Below are positions 1-8,689 of a DNA stretch of 64,000 nt, in pieces. This DNA is from Crossaster papposus (lineage: Eukaryota > Echinodermata > Asteroidea > Velatida > Solasteridae): positions 1,198,501 through 1,262,500 of the forward strand of contig JBAIAA010000815.1 in assembly GCA_037893245.1 (NCBI GenBank), given 5' to 3'. The notes beneath the pieces were generated by a model. That model was not told the DNA's origin and did not search any database. It saw only the letters and a program-made list of their open reading frames with translations. The translations under genes and the position numbers were made by a program. Numbering within the stretch: the first letter of the stretch is position 1; the number at the start of each line of letters is the position of its first letter.

Positions 1-660
1 TCGTACGTACGACATAAGTAGGCCTATGTATATGTCGTACGTACGACTTAAATGTCAGACTTATGTCGTACGTACGACTTAAATGTCAGACGTATGTCGT
101 ACGTACGACATACGTAGGCCTACTTATGTCGTACGTACGAGTTAAATGTCAGACCTATGTCGTACGTACGACTTAAATGTCAGACTAGGTATACCAGTAC
201 CTAGTAGCATTGGAGTAGCTCCACGGTCGCCCTACCGAATTAGGTGCGCGCGGCGTAGGCCTACTTATGTCGTACGTACGACATAAGTCTGACATTTAAG
301 TCGTACGTACGACATAGGTCTGACATTTAAGTCGTACGTACGACATAGGTCTGACATTTAAGTCGTAAGAAAGGACATATACGTAGGCCTACTTATGTCG
401 TACGTACGACATAAATCTGACATTTAAGTCGTACGTACGACATAAGTCTGACATTTAACTCGTACGTACGACATATAAGTAGGCCTACTTATGTCGTACG
501 TACGACATAAGTCTTACATTTAAGTCGTACGTACGACATAAGTCTGACATTTAAGTCGTACGTACGACATAAGGCTGATATTTAAGTCGTACGTACGACA
601 TAAGTTTGACATTTAAGTCGTACGTACGACATATAACTCGTACGTACGAGTTACATTTCA
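1..660. repeat. 31-bp satellite with internal orientation flip
   Basis: Tandem monomers of about 31 bp each contain the perfect palindrome TCGTACGTACGA followed by a spacer like CATAAGTCTGACATTTAAG. In 1-185 the spacer reads in one orientation (ACTTAAATGTCAGAC). From about 258 onward it reads in the reverse complement. The two halves flank a non-repetitive spacer at roughly 186-256, which contains the GC-rich stretch GGTGCGCGCGGCG. Several monomers are interrupted by a TAGGCCTACTTATG motif. Spacing was measured directly, for example palindromes at 557, 588 and 619. Open frames through this region follow from the repeat and are not genes. Confidence 0.93.
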
Positions 661-1018
661 TAAGTCGTACGTACGACATATAAGTCGTACGTACGACATA
701 TAAGTCGTACGTACGACATATAAGTCGTACGTACGACATATAAGTCGTACGTACGACATATAAGTCGTACGTACGACATATAAGGCGTACGTACGACATA
801 TAAATCGTACGTACGACATATAAATCGTACGTACGACATAAAAGGCGTACGTACGACATATAAGGCGTACGTACGACATATAAGGCGTACGTACGACATA
901 TAAGGCGTACGTACGACATATAAGGCGTACGTACGACATATAAGGCGTACGTATGACATATAAGGCGTACGTACGACATATAAGGCGTACGTACGACATA
1001 TAAGGCGTACGTACGAGT
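661..1018. repeat. 20-bp palindromic satellite
   Basis: About 18 head-to-tail 20-bp monomers share the 16-bp palindrome TGTCGTACGTACGACA plus a TATAA linker. Variants occur in blocks: the first six or so monomers read AAGTCG before the core, then AAATCG, then a run of AAGGCG to the end. This suggests local amplification of single variants. It is a shortened derivative of the 31-bp monomers to the left, having lost the CTGACATTTAAG part. The array stops abruptly at 1018 beside a Penelope-like element. Confidence 0.93.
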
Positions 1019-1051
1019 TAGCTGAAGTGAGAGAAAATAATTATTTTCACC

Positions 1052-2470
1052 GTGTCCCTTAGACAGCTTCGTACCAAAGCAACACTATCGCAAACTGAAA
1101 TAATTGCTTTAGGAAAAGGTTTAAACTTCGTACCCACTCCTGCTAAACCAAACCGCATTTTACTTGTAAGTGACGTAAATACCTTCAATCGAAGACTAAG
1201 AATTGCATTCTTAATGCGTAACAAACGCTCCAAAAACCATCCTTTCAAACCACCATCAAACTGGCAACCAAAATCATCCCCTAGTGCAACACTAGAAGAA
1301 TATTTGGAAGCCAAAAGATTCGAACTGGCCCACATCAGGCTAAGGAATCGGAAGAAAACATGACCACATGCACAAGAACTATCGGCCATAAACAAACTAA
1401 AAAACAATCCTGACATCGTAGTCAAACCATATGACAAAGGCAGAGGCATCTGCATTATGAACCACTCAGACTATACAAGTGGGTTACCACCACCTTGAGT
1501 CTCATCATTATACCCAACTGGACCAAGACATTAACCCACAAACTATTATGATGGTTCACAACACACTAATTGAAATGAGAAACAACAAACACATCGACAA
1601 CGATACTCGACCTACTTCCACAAAACTGTCAAACAGTCCAACCATGTATTTTCTCCCCAGAATACACAAAACTCTGCCACCGGGAGAACATTTTGTTGGA
1701 CAACCAATTATAAGTGGATGTACCAGCCCACATTATGTCCGCGACACAGCAGACATTTTGCGCAAACTGGAAGAAAGACAATTTCCACAAGATGTCTTAA
1801 TTACAAGCATCGATGTTGTTTCTATGTACACAAATGTCCGGCAGACGGAAGCAATCCAATGCGTTTGCAATGCCCTCGAAAACACAAACCATAACCATCA
1901 GATCACAAAACCACCACTTTACACTTTACACCCCAAAACTTCTGAAACTCATTCTTGGCCGCAACTGTTTCCAATTCGGAAATAAGTTCTTTCTCCAGAA
2001 AATTAAACAATAATGGAACTTAAACAAACACTGGAACTTAATCCAAGGCAATCAAATACTTTCGGAACTATTTCCGAAACCTCCACTCATTGCCTTCAAA
2101 AAAGAGCTAAATAAGAACTAATAAGAGCTAAACTACCACAGCAAAATCAAAAGCTCGAACCACTCCCAACAGACTCTGGCTTTTTCGAACATCAAATTGA
2201 ACCAGACGAAACCCTCAACATATTGCTCTCCTTACTGGACGAACAATTTGAAACCGACTAAAAAAAAACCTATGGCTCAAACCAAACTTACGTTATTGGA
2301 ATATACCCAATCCCAGCCACAACTTGTCCACGAGTCAGCCTCGATTCTTTTTTGAATCACCTATTTGCAACTGAAGAGTGCCCAAACAGCAAGGTACGAA
2401 AGTATGCTATATTGCTAACAAGAGGATTTGCGAACATAATCCTCCGCATGCTCGCACCACCAATGACATT
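1052..2470 (+). pseudogene. Penelope-like element reverse transcriptase, degraded
   Basis: Penelope-like elements encode a single RT, usually followed by a GIY-YIG endonuclease. The first segment (1052-1363) matches the region before the RT core, including the GLNFVPTP block and an RRLRIAF block. A TGA at 1361-1363 interrupts it. The same frame then continues with VVKPYDKGRGICIM (about 1420-1460), equivalent to the usual 'xKPADKG' motif. A frame change near 1480-1495 leads to the RT fingers and palm in 1479-1985: YFLPRIHK, the PIISGCTSP block, and the catalytic-motif segment TSIDVVSMYTNV, where the first catalytic Asp sits. No YxDD motif is recognisable downstream and the frame breaks at 1985, with only scattered coding-like remnants to 2470. 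No GIY-YIG domain was identified. The family assignment is firm; the element is dead. Confidence 0.82.
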
Positions 2471-3546
2471 CACTCTAAAAACAGTTAGGTTAAAAGACCA
2501 ACCAATCTAATTGGTTGACCCAATATTGGTTGTTTTTAACCAATGTGTTGGTTAAAGCGTAACCAATGCGTTGGATGTCCGTCAAACAGTCATATTGGTT
2601 GAAGGTATCAACCAATCTATTGGTAATTTAAACCAATATATTGGTTGTCCTTCAACCAGTTATATTGGTTGAGCTTGCGAGGGAGGTATCAACCAATCTA
2701 TTGGTTAATCATAACCAATATATTGGTTGTCCTTTAACTAGTCATATTGGTTGAGCTTGTAAGAAATGTACCTACAGCAACTGACCAATCAGAAGTGAGG
2801 AAATTTGTTTTGACAATAGTCGATGTTAAATTTTAGTATTTATACCAAAATGCATTTTTGTTTACCATAATAATAATTATTCAAACGATTCCATGATTGA
2901 ATTTAGATTTTTGTGCAAACATAGTGACAAATTCACATTAAATTTCATTCGTATTCAAATGTTGACATTGTTCATAAAAAAATCGCTTTGACTTAGTCGT
3001 GGACAACAAAAGCGAACTATAAAACTAACAACGGCAATAGCTAAGTTTGTAGTAAGTGCTATGTAGGTAATATCTATAGGTTATTATTGTATGTATGCGT
3101 AATTGCAATGTGTAATAAATTAATTCCATTGGTATTATTTCATTACGTAATTTGTCCACGTAGGAACCAATACATATTGGTTGTAGCCTAACCAATATTG
3201 ACCAATATTGCATTTTTGGATTTGTTATAAGCAATGCAATTGGTTAAGTGTTAACCAATATGAATTGATTGCAGCCCTACCATTATGTATTGGTTAGTGC
3301 TATAACCAATATGGATTGGTTACGTGGTAACCAATACAAATTAGTTGGAGTCCTACCATTGTGGATTGGTTAAATTAACCAACATTGCATTGGTTGGTGT
3401 TATAACCAATATGGATTGGTTAAATAGGTAACCAATATCAGATTGGTTATTTTAACCAATATTTTGGTTATCCACATATCCACCAACTGGATTGGTTGAA
3501 ATCGACAAATAAATTGGTTATTTTCAACCAATCTGTTTTTAGAGTG
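2471..3546. mobile_element. CACT-ended non-autonomous DNA element, copy 1
   Basis: A 1076-bp element bounded by the 14-bp terminal inverted repeat CACTCTAAAAACAG / CTGTTTTTAGAGTG, with TT on both outer sides as a possible 2-bp target duplication. It has no transposase ORF. Both subterminal regions are packed with short palindromes of the type AACCAATATATTGGTT, i.e. CCAAT and ATTGG in alternation. The middle (about 2780-3120) is AT-rich and non-repetitive. Short arrays of one motif next to CACT-type ends resemble EnSpm/CACTA elements, where such arrays bind the element's own proteins; the superfamily is inferred, not proven. It lies inside the degraded Penelope-like element. A second copy is at 9404-10360. 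Confidence 0.8.
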
Positions 3547-4256
3547 TTTGATTATTCCACCTATCACTCAATCTCTTATGTCCGCCCACCTACATTTCAA
3601 TCGGACATAACCGGCAAAGACTAGGCCTAAGTCATGCTTAACATTCATTGTTTTAAGCCACACAGGTCACAGAGTAAAAGTGTCACTGAATGGGATAGTG
3701 CCATCCCTTTCTCCAAACCAAAAATGGACATAAAAGGAATTCCCTTAAAATTGGGTATTCTGCACTAATTGACCCTTGGCTCTAATTACCGTCCTAATTA
3801 TAATAATGTATGAAACCAAATATCATATTCCTGTCCTTCAATACCAAAAACAATGTAAATGAGCCAGATAACACTGATCAAAAGTGCATTTAGCTGTGAA
3901 AAGCAGGTACAAACTCATCCCGTGGAGAAAAAGAGAAAGTCCAATGGTTACGGAGATATTTGCAAAAGAAGTGAATAATTCTTTAACAATTTCTATTATT
4001 TTAGATATTTTGATATGCTGTGCGTGATTTATTATAAGAGAAATTGCAAAATTATTTACACCATTGTACACAAAAGGGAAAATAAACCATTTCTTGTGAA
4101 CAAATGAAATTTGCACTTACTGACCTTTGACCTTAATTACTGACCTAATTAGACAATTTTGAGAAACACAAACAAGATATTCAGATTCAGCACAAAATTA
4201 CCGTTCAGAATCACCTATTTGTTTGCTTTTCCTCAAAAATGCCTCATGCAGTCATA
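3547..4256. other. unassigned AT-rich interval
   Basis: Starts with a few dozen bases that may be the tail of the broken Penelope-like element. No convincing gene follows. Two similar blocks, CTAATTACCGTCCTAATTA near 3781 and CTTAATTACTGACCTAATTA near 4131, suggest an old duplication. Frames here show no recognisable domain. Confidence 0.4.
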
Positions 4257-5109
4257 TTTTCTCAAAATCAAACCAGTCTAGTAAACCTCTTAAGACTTCA
4301 TGCATTGTTCTTTGGAACGTACAGGGCGCATTGTGAAGTCCAAATGGCATTACATTGAATTCAAATAAGCCATCTTGCGTAATAAACGCGGTTTTCTTTT
4401 TGACCTTTTCTTCTAAAGCTATTTGCCAATAGCCTGAAGCCATATCCAAGGTAGAAAAGAACGATGGCTTTCTAATACCTAGATTGTTAAAGGTATCCAC
4501 AATATTTGGCAAAGGAAACGTGTCTCGCTCTGTTATGCGGTTCAATGCTCTGAAATCTATGCAAAATCTATACTCTCCAGATTTTTTCCCCACCATAACA
4601 ATGGGACTCGAAAATGGAGAGGTAGATTCAGAAATTACGTCATTATCAAGCATAGTGTCAATATGTTCCCGTATGGTTTGTTGTAACAAAGGTGAATTCC
4701 TGTAAGGTTTAGATCGAATTGGAGGATTATTTCCAGTATTAATGTCATGTTTTATCTTGTCATAATAGCCAAGTTTATTGTTTTGGGTTTGGAATACATC
4801 AGTATACTCGTTCAGTAAAGCTTCCATTTGAACTTTCTGGTCAGAATCTAGGCTTTCTGCTATATTAACTTTACTCAAAATTTCCTTTGTCTGATCAGAA
4901 AATTGAGGATCAATTTCGTTTGTTGTTAAATTACATTCCTGTTTAAAGTTAAAATCAGCAAATTTAGTAATGTCACTTTCACCAATAGTACAGAAAGTAC
5001 CAATTTTAGTACGAGGGTACAGTACTATGGGATTTTCAGATGGATTCATTGCCATAATTATAACTTTGGTTGCAGAATCAAATGTGTGTACAAGAGATGG
5101 TTTTTGCAA
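4252..5109 (-). pseudogene. Gypsy A reverse transcriptase, N-terminal part
   Basis: Encodes the linker after protease and the fingers/palm of a Ty3/Gypsy RT. Recognisable blocks in order are the YTDVF segment, HDINTGNNPPIRSKPYR, STSPFSSPIVMVGKKSGEYR, FCIDFRALNRIT, FPLPNI, FFSTLDMASGYWQI (first catalytic Asp) and FEFNVMPFGLHNAPCTFQR. After VLRGLLDW the similarity ends and the frame closes at about 4252, so the YxDD catalytic pair, thumb and RNase H are missing. The start at 5109 is nominal: the real reading frame comes from the protease frame by a one-base shift in the T5 run at 5101-5105 (A5 in sense). The upstream 35 or so residues continue the usual post-protease region. Confidence 0.88.
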
Positions 5110-5641
5110 TTAATACACCCAAATTTTGGACATTTCGTCCTGTGCGACATTCACCAATAATACCAGAAGGTAAGTTATTCGTAACTTTGGCATAAAAAAC
5201 AATTTGCGATTTTGCAGGAATTTGAATTCGTTTTGTAGTCCGCAACTGATTTTTGGTGTGGATTTTCAGTTTTGATTTATGAAAGTCAATTGTTGCTTTC
5301 TGAGAGTTAAGAAATTCCACACCCAAAATTATGGAACAACTAAGTCCACGAACAACAAAGAATTGTACAGTAAATTCTGAGTTAGCAATACTGATCGGAA
5401 CATGTAAATAACCAACAATGTTAAGATTTCCTCCGTCAGCTATTTTTACAGAAGGAACCTTAGAGTTATAGAGACGTATTTTTCTCAATGATACGTTTGT
5501 CTTGAAATATTGTTCCGAAATCAAATTAGTCGTAGCACCAGTGTCAATCAAACAATTCACGGTCTCTGGCCCGATGCAAATTGGAATTGTGCTTTTACTA
5601 CTCAAATTAATTTCAATAGGATCATTTGGTTTTAATTTCAC
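5078..5641 (-). pseudogene. Gypsy A aspartic protease
   Basis: A retropepsin-type domain with the active-site motif CLIDTGATTNLIS at about residues 30-42 and the flap/C-terminal signature IILGVEFLNSQ near residues 104-114. It would process the Gag-Pol polyprotein as a dimer. The domain itself has no stop codon. It follows gag after a TAA-TAG pair near 5690, and its frame runs out at 5078 while the RT frame is already open, which indicates a one-base indel at about 5101-5105. The Met at 5641 is simply the first in frame and probably not a true start, since Gypsy protease is made as part of a polyprotein. Confidence 0.85.
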
Positions 5642-5691
5642 GCCATCTACTTTTGGTTTGATCCCTGGATTTTGGTTTGTAGATGGCTCTA

Positions 5692-6495
5692 TTAATTTAA
5701 AGCATATCCATCTTTATGAAGTCTGGAGAAACAATCTGTTTTTCTGTGACCATATTTTCCACATCTATGACAGACACCGTTAAATTTTACATTCGGATTA
5801 ACTGGTGCATACGATCTGTTACCTTGAGTTTGACGGTTATAATTTGTCTGAACTCGACCCTTTGAGGGTTTGTGTACAGCTTGAACTTGCTTTTAGATGT
5901 GATTTAATTGACACTGCATTTTGCTCAGATTCTCTTCTATTTTTAAGAATTGATCATCAGAGGTCTGATGAGGAGTAATAACATCAACATGTTTTGGTGG
6001 AGCCGAAATGCTATCAATGCTCTCTCCCAACCTGGCATAATCAATTGCTTCTGCTAAATTTTGTGGTTGTTTCGAAATAACAAAAGCTCTCAACGAGGAT
6101 CTTAACCCGCGAACAAATCTGGCAACTTGTTCATTTTCTGAACGTTTTAGTTGTCGACTCCATTGAATAATGTCGGTGAGATAAGAATCTATAGATTCCG
6201 ATTCACCTTGGGAACGATCGGCAAGTTTTGCCTCACGCACCCAGCGAGCACTATCACCTTCATAAACCTGTCTAAGAGCACTAATCAAATTTGAATAGTC
6301 GGTTTTATCGCTGTCAGGCAACCCAGAATACCATACAGCAGCTGGTCCACAAAGACGCAAAGCTAAAGCCAAAACGTTTTTGTCACTGGCATAATCACGT
6401 AATTTAGCATACGTTTCAAATCTACCAAGGAACAGATCAAGATCCTCGGTTCCAGAGTATGTGTCCTTAAATTTAAATTCGTATTTACTGGTCAT
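5692..6495 (-). pseudogene. Gypsy A gag with CCHC zinc knuckle, interrupted by TAA
   Basis: The chosen start is the ATG at 6495 (MTSKYEF), which begins the capsid-like part; the 42 codons before it are hydrophobic leader translation without gag character. The capsid-like region carries FLGRFETYAK, WYSGLPDS and the YLTDIIQWSRQLK/VARFVRGLRSSL blocks usual for retrotransposon Gag. A TAA at 5893-5895 stops the frame, but the same frame continues with a basic stretch and a perfect C-x2-C-x4-H-x4-C knuckle (CHRCGKYGHRKTDC, about 5730-5771) before the natural end at 5692-5694. The TAA is therefore a single in-frame lesion, or less likely a readthrough site. Confidence 0.85.
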
Positions 6496-6695
6496 TGTAG
6501 CAGAGTGTGAAATTACAATATACAAAAATACAAAGCAAGACAAATAATCAAAGAGCACGAGAAATATTTCATATTTAATAACAAGTATATTTAAAGTGAA
6601 ATACACTGGCCAAAGGAACACAATTAATTATATACATACCACACATACAGACCAGCGGGTCTCCGTCCCCGTGTGTGCCATCATGGCCGATACTC

Positions 6696-6718
6696 GTTCA
6701 ACTCCGGATCTTCCACCA
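6696..6718 (-). other. Gypsy A primer-binding site
   Basis: Read on the plus strand this stretch looks like the 3' end of a tRNA: a T-loop-like GTTCAACTC, then CGGATCTTCCACCA ending in CCA at 6716-6718. It ends two bases from the LTR edge at 6721, as expected for a minus-strand primer-binding site. The particular tRNA was not identified. Confidence 0.7.
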
Positions 6719-6720
6719 TA

Positions 6721-7161
6721 TGTGATGGATTACCTATCCATCGGGATCATGTACTGACAAGAGCATCGGAATGATAGGAGTCAAACACAGCAACTTCCGT
6801 GCTCTATAATTTATTACTACTGAACAATTACAGAAACTGCCGAAACCCCATGTAATACAGTTTTTTAAATAAGGACCAAGGTTTACCGGTCGAACAGTGG
6901 TCCAGTGAACGAAGTAACGGCCATGACGGGCACAGACGCTTGGAACGAAAGACACCGAGCGCGTGTGACCACTAGGCTTTATACAGTTGGGTAAATAACA
7001 TGTTATTCAATATTACATAACAGTAATCTACAATAATCCATTGAGTTAAGTATGTAATTCAATATTACGTAATAGGAATTAACAGGTGTTTCGGCTTTAT
7101 AACAGGGTCTTTTAAATGTAAATAAATTAACAGCCAATTAGGGAAGGGTCACTACATCACA
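6721..7161 (-). repeat. Gypsy A 5' LTR (441 bp)
   Basis: Plus-strand sequence opens TGTGATGG and closes CATCACA, giving the 7-bp terminal inverted repeat TGTGATG/CATCACA. In element orientation the LTR begins TGTGATGTAGTGACCC. Its inner edge abuts the primer-binding site. No partner LTR exists in the window. Confidence 0.8.
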
Positions 7162-7218
7162 CTATTGATAGCGTACTCGGAATGATGTAAAACAGGCATT
7201 GACAAAGTCCTCGCTTAC

Positions 7219-7306
7219 CGTTCGTATCGAGGAAGCAATATGGATACACAGCAACAACGAACTGACAAAATATAAGCGCAGCTAGTGCTATCTTCATGTT
7301 GAACAT
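7219..7306 (-). CDS. candidate first coding exon of a secreted protein
   Basis: From the ATG at 7306 (a second in-frame ATG is at 7297) the frame encodes MFNMKIALAALIFCQFVVAV followed by YPYCFLDTNG. It has one Lys, a 15-residue hydrophobic core and a small-residue region suited to signal-peptidase cleavage. The frame ends at a splice-donor match, AACG|GTAAGC, with the intron starting at 7218. A TATAAAA box lies 95 bp upstream of the ATG (7401-7407). Promoter, short leader, signal peptide and donor in the right order and spacing make a host gene first exon likely. No second exon was recognised to the left, where the Gypsy A LTR starts 57 bp inside the putative intron. An overlapping 43-codon frame (about 7346-7216) is considered fortuitous. 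The function of the protein is unknown. Confidence 0.5.
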
Positions 7307-7400
7307 TTTCGTTTGCTTCAGGGCGAGAACAATCACAGATAATCATCAACCGTTGTGTCTGAAATATTGCGAGTACTAATCTTGGTGCTCATCATCTCTG

Positions 7401-7407
7401 TTTTATA
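7401..7407 (-). promoter_or_regulatory. TATA box of the signal-peptide exon
   Basis: TATAAAA on the minus strand, 95 bp before the ATG at 7306. A start site about 30 bp downstream would fall near 7375 and give a leader of about 70 nt. This is inferred from spacing only. Confidence 0.45.
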
Positions 7408-8689
7408 GACATCCAGAAATGTCATTGTATCCAGTGTCGCTCGAGTATTGTTATCAACAGTCACACTCCGGGATCAGATTTTGAGCGAACAGATGTTGAC
7501 GAGTAACGTAGAGCTGTCGCGATTTGCTCAATTAAAGAAAAGTAGTTAACGAGACCCCAGGGCTCCCGTTTGAGAAGAAATAAATTCATGCCATCGATAC
7601 AAAGTCTTTTAATAAAAACAAAACAAAAACAAAGCTATTAACTGTTATTCTATCACGTTGATACCTTTCAAAATATTTAACAGCAATCTGTCAACGTATA
7701 GTCTTTGGTTACCACTAATGAAGTTCCTTTCAATAATCCTAATTAGAAACCTCATCAGAGTGCCTAAATATCTTGTATCGCACATAAAAGGTGTTCATTT
7801 CCCTAGATCTTTGTAATCTTTATTAATAACCAAGTGTGTATCGTTTGGCCGAGAGCTTAATTAGAATGTCTGCCGTCATTTTACTCGACGTTGCATTATA
7901 TAGAAGAGCGGGGCTAGTCCGCCCTATGTTTCTTTCTCACTGGCCTAGAGATGTAAATTTGCAAGCTAAAAAGCCATACTTTGTACATGTAAAAGCACTA
8001 TGTCTTCGCTAAATACCACCACATTTCGTTTAGAACAACAGGTCTTACAGTAACAGCAGGGGTAACACAAAAAGACAAGTGGGCGAACTTCACCCACACC
8101 CATCATGTTGGGGCAGGTTTGCCCACATAGTGGGGCAAGTTCGCCATATTCAAAAATAAATCCCAACAATGCACAAACTATATTGCATATAACTGTTCTT
8201 AGAAATGTATATTTAAGACTCTTTACCCTAGATGTAAATAATAGACCCTAGATGTGAATAATAGCCTTTTTTATCAAACATTAAATCTCATTTTATTTTA
8301 GTCTGTTAAAATAAATTAATATAAGCAAACCAAATAGTATGAACCACAACTTGTGATTTCTGAGCAACAGTTTTGTCTTATTAAACTGTTGAATATTAAA
8401 GAAAATGCTAATAACTGAATAATTATAAATTACAACTTGTGATTTTTTCAAATATTTGAGGTGTTCTTTTTAAAAGCAAATGCACCACGAGAAAGTAGAG
8501 CTACGCCTATATGAGATGAAGGGGATGGAAAGAATTGTATCCAGGTGTAAAACCTTTCCCAGTTGACCCGTTATATTTTTCTTTATACTTGATCTCGTTA
8601 TCACAGACAAGTAGTTTACCTGCACAAATTGACTCTTTAGAACTTGATGCTCGGGCCCGCTACGGCATTGGTAGCGGATTTGTCCGGTA
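7408..8689. other. unassigned interval
   Basis: AT-rich sequence upstream of the candidate first exon. No domain-bearing frame seen. A short internal repetition occurs near 8221-8270 (CTAGATGT-AATAATAG twice). It may contain promoter or upstream regulatory DNA for the exon at 7219-7306. Confidence 0.3.

Larger units (their letters stand above)
4257..7161 (-). mobile_element. Ty3/Gypsy element A, 3'-truncated
   Basis: Minus-strand LTR retrotransposon of which only the 5' half survives. In element order it has the 5' LTR (7161-6721), primer-binding site, gag with a zinc knuckle, aspartic protease, and the first part of RT. Sequence stops resembling RT at about 4260, just before the YxDD motif. 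The rest of RT, RNase H, integrase and the 3' LTR are absent, so no target duplication can be checked. Gag contains an in-frame TAA, and protease and RT are in different frames joined at an A5 run, so it is inactive. It sits 57 bp from a host-like splice donor at 7218. Confidence 0.88.

Noticed and set aside
551-999. Long minus-strand frames of repeated Tyr/Arg/Val/Leu peptides
   Set aside because: They are translations of the 20- and 31-bp satellite in any frame; no gene features.
1-1018. CRISPR-like regular repeats
   Set aside because: Repeats are contiguous palindromic satellite monomers without unique spacers, in animal-type DNA.
3838-4116. 92-residue minus-strand hydrophobic frame
   Set aside because: AT-rich sequence naturally yields Phe/Ile-rich translations; no start context, splice pattern or family resemblance.
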